Positions 6,297-9,593 of a stretch of 9,593 nucleotides of DNA are shown here, one piece after another. The translations under genes and the position numbers were made by a program. The notes beneath the pieces are model-generated. The model was not told the origin of the DNA. It searched no databases and was given only the letters and a program-made list of their open reading frames with translations. This DNA comes from Gammaproteobacteria bacterium (lineage in GTDB: Bacteria; Pseudomonadota; Gammaproteobacteria; Chromatiales; Chromatiaceae), in contig JAUVEG010000031.1 of assembly GCA_030594925.1 (NCBI GenBank), positions 1 to 9,593 of the forward strand, given 5' to 3'. How positions within the stretch are numbered: the first letter of the stretch is position 1; every line of letters starts with the position of its first letter.

Positions 6297-6356
6297 TTAA
6301 ATATCTATCGCTAAAAGCTTTTCCAGGGCACGTCGGATCAAAAGCAGATCAAACAT
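6297..6356 (-). pseudogene. Severed 5' end of an older recD, overlapping the recB stop
   Basis: A start codon overlaps the end of recB (ATGTTTGA, where TGA is the recB stop) and opens a frame of only 19 residues, MFDLLLIRRALEKLLAIDI, before TAA. Aligned without gaps to the start of the intact RecD (MFDKLKMAVPLGLLRNLDL), it matches at Met1, Phe2, Asp3, Leu5, Leu11, Leu14 and Asp18, with several Ile/Leu exchanges. The overlap is the arrangement expected of recB and recD in an undisturbed operon. The sequence after codon 19 shows no RecD similarity in any frame. I infer that it is the original recD start, cut off by the insertion. It is short, so chance similarity cannot be excluded. Confidence 0.55.
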
Positions 6357-9300
6357 CAGATGTCTCCCCGGCGAAGAGCCGGTCGAGTCTGCTGATAAGC
6401 GCACTCTCCGGCCTGTCGTAGTAGACGCCTCTGTCAGCACCCTGCTCTCGATCCATGCCACGGAGAAAGAGGTAGTAGACGCCGCCAAAATTTTTGTCGT
6501 AATCATAATCCGGCAGGCGCAGTTTTAGATAGCGGTGCAGCGCCACCGTGTAGACCAGGTACTGCAGATCATAACGATGCTCACCGATGGCGCTCTGCAA
6601 CGCCTCGTGATGATACTGATCGAAGTGATCGCCCAGGTGGTTGCTCTTGTAGTCGGCAACATAGAAACGCCCCTGATGCTCGAAGATCAAATCGATAAAC
6701 CCCTTCATCATGCCATTGACGGGATTGAAATTGAGCTGCGGCTGATCAGAACGAAAACTGGCGAGCTGCTTCATCATGCCATTGAGGCCATCAGCAGTTA
6801 ATCCAGCCAGCGGATAATGAAACTCCATCTCGACAAAACGCCGTTGAGGAGCGATCATGCCGAGACTCAACGAGTGTGCGCTGTCGAGGGGAGTATCCAG
6901 TATCGACTGCATCCACTCGCTGACCACCTCGAGCCAGCTCTCGTCAAAACCAAAATGGTCGAGTTTGCGCGCAATCATCTGCTCCTGCTGCTCGCCGATG
7001 GCCTGCGTGAAATCGAGCTCCTCGAGGATGCTGTGCAGGCATTCACCGGCGCGGGCGCCACGGGGAAAGCTAAAGCGAGAAAGCCCGGGCGCTTGCGGCT
7101 GCGTTTCAGAGGACGGTTCATCCTGTGGATCGAAGTCCGGCATGTCGATGCGGTAGTCATGTTTCATGCTGCCGGTGAGGCCACTGAAGCTGGTCATTTG
7201 CCAGCTCTGCTCGACCTTGCCTGTGAATTTCTGTGCCTGCGGCTGTTCTGACAGATCATCAGCTTCACGAAATTTGACACCGGTTTCCGGCAGTTCTGTA
7301 ACTAGCAACTCTATCCCACTGTCGCTGTTCTCTTCAGATCCACCCGCCTCATTCAACGACAATAGCGCTGACTTGATCTCCTCACTGTCCAGCTGCGCCA
7401 TGATGCACTCTGGTGATCCATCTGCAGACGTCGACTGGTGCAGCAACCACGCCATGGCCGACTCTGCAGCACCGTTAAACTGCCCCCAGGAGAAGTAGCA
7501 ACGCTGCTGCGCGCGGGTCAGCGCCACGTAGAGCAGGCGCAAATCCTCGGCGAGACGTTCACGCTCCGCCAGCCGGATACTCTCCTCGCGCTGCTCTGAA
7601 CCCAGGTCAACATGCAGCAAATGCTTGTGCTCATCATGAAACTTGATAATCCCCTTGTCAGTGGTCTTCCTTGACGACCAGATATAGGGCAGGAACACCA
7701 GCGGATACTCCATCCCCTTGCTCTTGTGGATGGTGACGATCTGCACCAGGTTCTCGTCGCTCTCCAGGCGCAGCTGCTGTTCATCGCTGACGCTGCCATC
7801 TTTAGCAAGCTCGCGTTCATCAGCCAGCCAGCGCAGCAGATTCTCGACCCCGGGAATCGAACGTGATTCAACCTGTGCCAATTCAGCAAGTTGCAGCAGA
7901 TTTGTCATGCGTCGCTCACCTTCTTCCGAGGCCAGAAGCACACTGATAATCCCCTCGCTGCGCATCAACCTGTAGAGCATCTGCATAAAACCATGCTCCC
8001 GCCAGATCGCATGGTAGCCGTGAAAAGCTGCCACTTTCGCCTCCCATCTCTCCTCATCATTGCCCAGCTCATGGATACGTTTTGCACTCCATCCCAAAAG
8101 ACGCGTGGCCAGAGCAGTGCGCAGCAGTACGGCATTTCCCGGCCCGGCAACGGCACGCAGCAGGTGCGAGAGATCGCGCGCCTCATCGGTATCGAAGACA
8201 GTGTCGCGACTGATGGTGATGCTGTTGACCTCGACCCGGGCCAGCGCCTGACGAATGTCATTCGCCTCGAAGCGATTTCTCACCAATATCGCAATATCGC
8301 GCGCACACAGAGGATTATCGCCAAGCAGTGCACGCTTCTCCCTGCCAAGATTCAGCAACCGCGCAATCTCGCTGGCGCAGCCATCAGCAACATGAACTCC
8401 CGCCCACTTCTTAGTGATCGTTTTGCTACCTGGCACGAACCAGGCAACCATCGGCTCGACTTCAGCGCCATCGATCGTCAGGGCCTTCTTGTCGGCGGTG
8501 CCTTCAACCGCTGCCGGCTTCACCTTCTGGAAGGCAATATCCCTGTCATAGATAAAGGGGCTGGCAGCACGACCGAACAGCCGGTTGATCATGCCGACAA
8601 GATTGGAGTGTGAGCGCCAGTTGACGTCCAGCGTAAAGTGACCGGCTTCGGCCTCGGTATCCCGCCGCGCCTGCATGTAGGTGAAGATGTCAGCGCCGCG
8701 AAAACTGTAGATCGCCTGCTTGGGATCACCGATCATAAAGATGCCGCAATCGGGACAGCCGCTGTAGATCGTGCTGAAGATGCGGTACTGCACAGGATCG
8801 GTGTCCTGGAACTCATCGATCATCGCCAGCGGGTAGCGCTTCCGGATGCGCTCGATGAGTTTATCCCGCCCCTCGCCCTGCAATGCCTGATCGAGCTTGT
8901 TCAGGAGGTCATCGAAGAACAGCACGCGCTGCTGTGACTTGTGTCGATCGATAGAGTTGCGGATGACGCCGGCGGCCTCTACCAGCAGGTTGATACGGCG
9001 ATAACGAACCAGTTGTTCCGAGAGCTCAGCTAGCTGCTGAGCCTTGTCAAAAAAGCGGTGAACCGGAGCTGTCTCACCTTTTTTGACCGAGGCCGGCTTG
9101 AGCGAGCTTTGCAACTTGTCAGTTGTAAACAACTCGAATCCCTCGGGCAGAAGATAGGGATCAACACCTGCCTCAACAGCACGGGAGAGTGATGACAACG
9201 CAATCTCAAGCTTATCCTTCCGGTATGTTTTTTCAGCGCGACCCAGCGATTTTGAAGCGTTCAGAAGATCTGTCACCCCGGCCTGATCCGATCGCCATAG

Positions 9301-9593
9301 TTCACTCAGTTCAGAAAAACAGCTGCCGCGCTGTTGCTCCAGTTCCTTAACTGATTTTCTCTCAATCTGCGGCTGCTGCACCGCTTGCGGATTATCGACC
9401 AGCACAGAGACATCTTTCAGAAGCGTATCCGGACTTTTCCACTGGCCATAAAGCCAGCCGGCAAGCGCTGATGGAGCTGTTGCAAAGTGGTTGCGCCAGA
9501 AGTCTCTGGCCGCCTGCTGGCGCAGCAGCGACTCATCGGTAATAAACTCGGCATCAAACAGCACCCCGCTCTCAAAGGCGCTCTCGGTGAGGG
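6349..9593 (-). CDS. recB: RecB, beta subunit of exodeoxyribonuclease V (RecBCD), helicase-nuclease, N-terminus cut by the window edge
   Basis: The frame is open through the right edge (last visible residues LTESAFESGVLFD), matching a point near residue 145 of E. coli RecB, so the Walker A motif lies outside. The GTG at 9564 is internal, not a start. Counting from it, superfamily 1A motifs are: MIDEFQDTDPVQY with DEFQDT at 250-255, GDPKQAIYSFRGAD (279-292), NWRSH (315-319), TIHKSKGMEYP (611-621) and LLYVALTRAQ (677-686). The C-terminal nuclease domain has His844 in RAGECLHS, Asp958 in GFIDLIF, and Asp971 and Lys973 in YVADYKSN, with the same spacing as the E. coli site Asp1067-Asp1080-Lys1082. 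RecB is thus an active 3'-5' helicase and nuclease by sequence. It ends normally (LDRLFAGETSDV). recC would be expected to the right. Its stop overlaps a recD-like start, but the intact recD lies far downstream. Confidence 0.97.
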   Translation of the reverse strand, partial: LTESAFESGVLFDAEFITDESLLRQQAARDFWRNHFATAPSALAGWLYGQWKSPDTLLKDVSVLVDNPQAVQQPQIERKSVKELEQQRGSCFSELSELWRSDQAGVTDLLNASKSLGRAEKTYRKDKLEIALSSLSRAVEAGVDPYLLPEGFELFTTDKLQSSLKPASVKKGETAPVHRFFDKAQQLAELSEQLVRYRRINLLVEAAGVIRNSIDRHKSQQRVLFFDDLLNKLDQALQGEGRDKLIERIRKRYPLAMIDEFQDTDPVQYRIFSTIYSGCPDCGIFMIGDPKQAIYSFRGADIFTYMQARRDTEAEAGHFTLDVNWRSHSNLVGMINRLFGRAASPFIYDRDIAFQKVKPAAVEGTADKKALTIDGAEVEPMVAWFVPGSKTITKKWAGVHVADGCASEIARLLNLGREKRALLGDNPLCARDIAILVRNRFEANDIRQALARVEVNSITISRDTVFDTDEARDLSHLLRAVAGPGNAVLLRTALATRLLGWSAKRIHELGNDEERWEAKVAAFHGYHAIWREHGFMQMLYRLMRSEGIISVLLASEEGERRMTNLLQLAELAQVESRSIPGVENLLRWLADERELAKDGSVSDEQQLRLESDENLVQIVTIHKSKGMEYPLVFLPYIWSSRKTTDKGIIKFHDEHKHLLHVDLGSEQREESIRLAERERLAEDLRLLYVALTRAQQRCYFSWGQFNGAAESAMAWLLHQSTSADGSPECIMAQLDSEEIKSALLSLNEAGGSEENSDSGIELLVTELPETGVKFREADDLSEQPQAQKFTGKVEQSWQMTSFSGLTGSMKHDYRIDMPDFDPQDEPSSETQPQAPGLSRFSFPRGARAGECLHSILEELDFTQAIGEQQEQMIARKLDHFGFDESWLEVVSEWMQSILDTPLDSAHSLSLGMIAPQRRFVEMEFHYPLAGLTADGLNGMMKQLASFRSDQPQLNFNPVNGMMKGFIDLIFEHQGRFYVADYKSNHLGDHFDQYHHEALQSAIGEHRYDLQYLVYTVALHRYLKLRLPDYDYDKNFGGVYYLFLRGMDREQGADRGVYYDRPESALISRLDRLFAGETSDV

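Noticed and set aside
6357..6506. Longer minus-strand frame running into the 19-codon recD-like frame
   Set aside because: The upstream part is the recB C-terminus in another frame; only the last 19 codons after the overlapping ATG resemble RecD.
7891..8613. Open frame of 240 codons on the plus strand
   Set aside because: It is antisense to the helicase part of recB and has no recognisable features.
9562..9564. GTG as the start of RecB
   Set aside because: The frame continues upstream to the window edge with residues that match internal RecB sequence (AFESG), so this is an internal valine.

Overview
The window looks like chromosomal DNA from a gammaproteobacterium of moderate GC. Every recognisable gene is on the minus strand, so transcription runs from right to left. 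The evidence is RecB and RecD proteins of the Escherichia type, a two-haem cytochrome of the c4 kind and an OprD-type porin. A free-living or symbiotic sulfur-oxidising gammaproteobacterium would fit, but that is inference only.

Layout from right to left (5' to 3' of the transcripts). The right end (9593-6349) holds most of recB, cut by the window edge so that its N-terminal ATPase part is missing; its remaining helicase motifs and C-terminal nuclease site are intact. recD normally follows recB with overlapping ends, but here the intact recD (4603-2753) starts 1745 bp downstream. The gap holds a 19-codon reading frame that overlaps the recB stop and looks like the severed start of an older recD; an inverted repeat of the 'ctcgcaaagacgcaaag' type; a decayed type I restriction-modification remnant in which the N-terminus of HsdM is fused to a piece of a RhuM-like protein; a second palindromic repeat exactly at the broken end of that remnant; an intact AT-rich gene for an unrecognised 274-residue protein; and a G-quadruplex motif in the leader of recD. 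All of this has the same orientation as the rec genes, so it may be read on the recBCD transcript.

The left part (2536-1) is a separate group for the cell envelope: a periplasmic two-haem cytochrome c, a secreted ankyrin-repeat protein, and the N-terminal third or so of an OprD-type outer membrane porin that runs off the left edge. Two mobile palindromic elements punctuate it: a perfect 20-bp inverted repeat supplying the end of recD (2683-2753), and a 140-bp nested palindrome (1611-1750) between the cytochrome and ankyrin genes, which creates a false N-terminal extension on the latter.

The part most worth attention is the invaded recB-recD junction: RM debris plus an intact unknown gene lodged inside the operon for the RecBCD nuclease, itself an antiphage and DNA-repair enzyme. 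No tRNA, rRNA, CRISPR array or intact transposase gene was seen.
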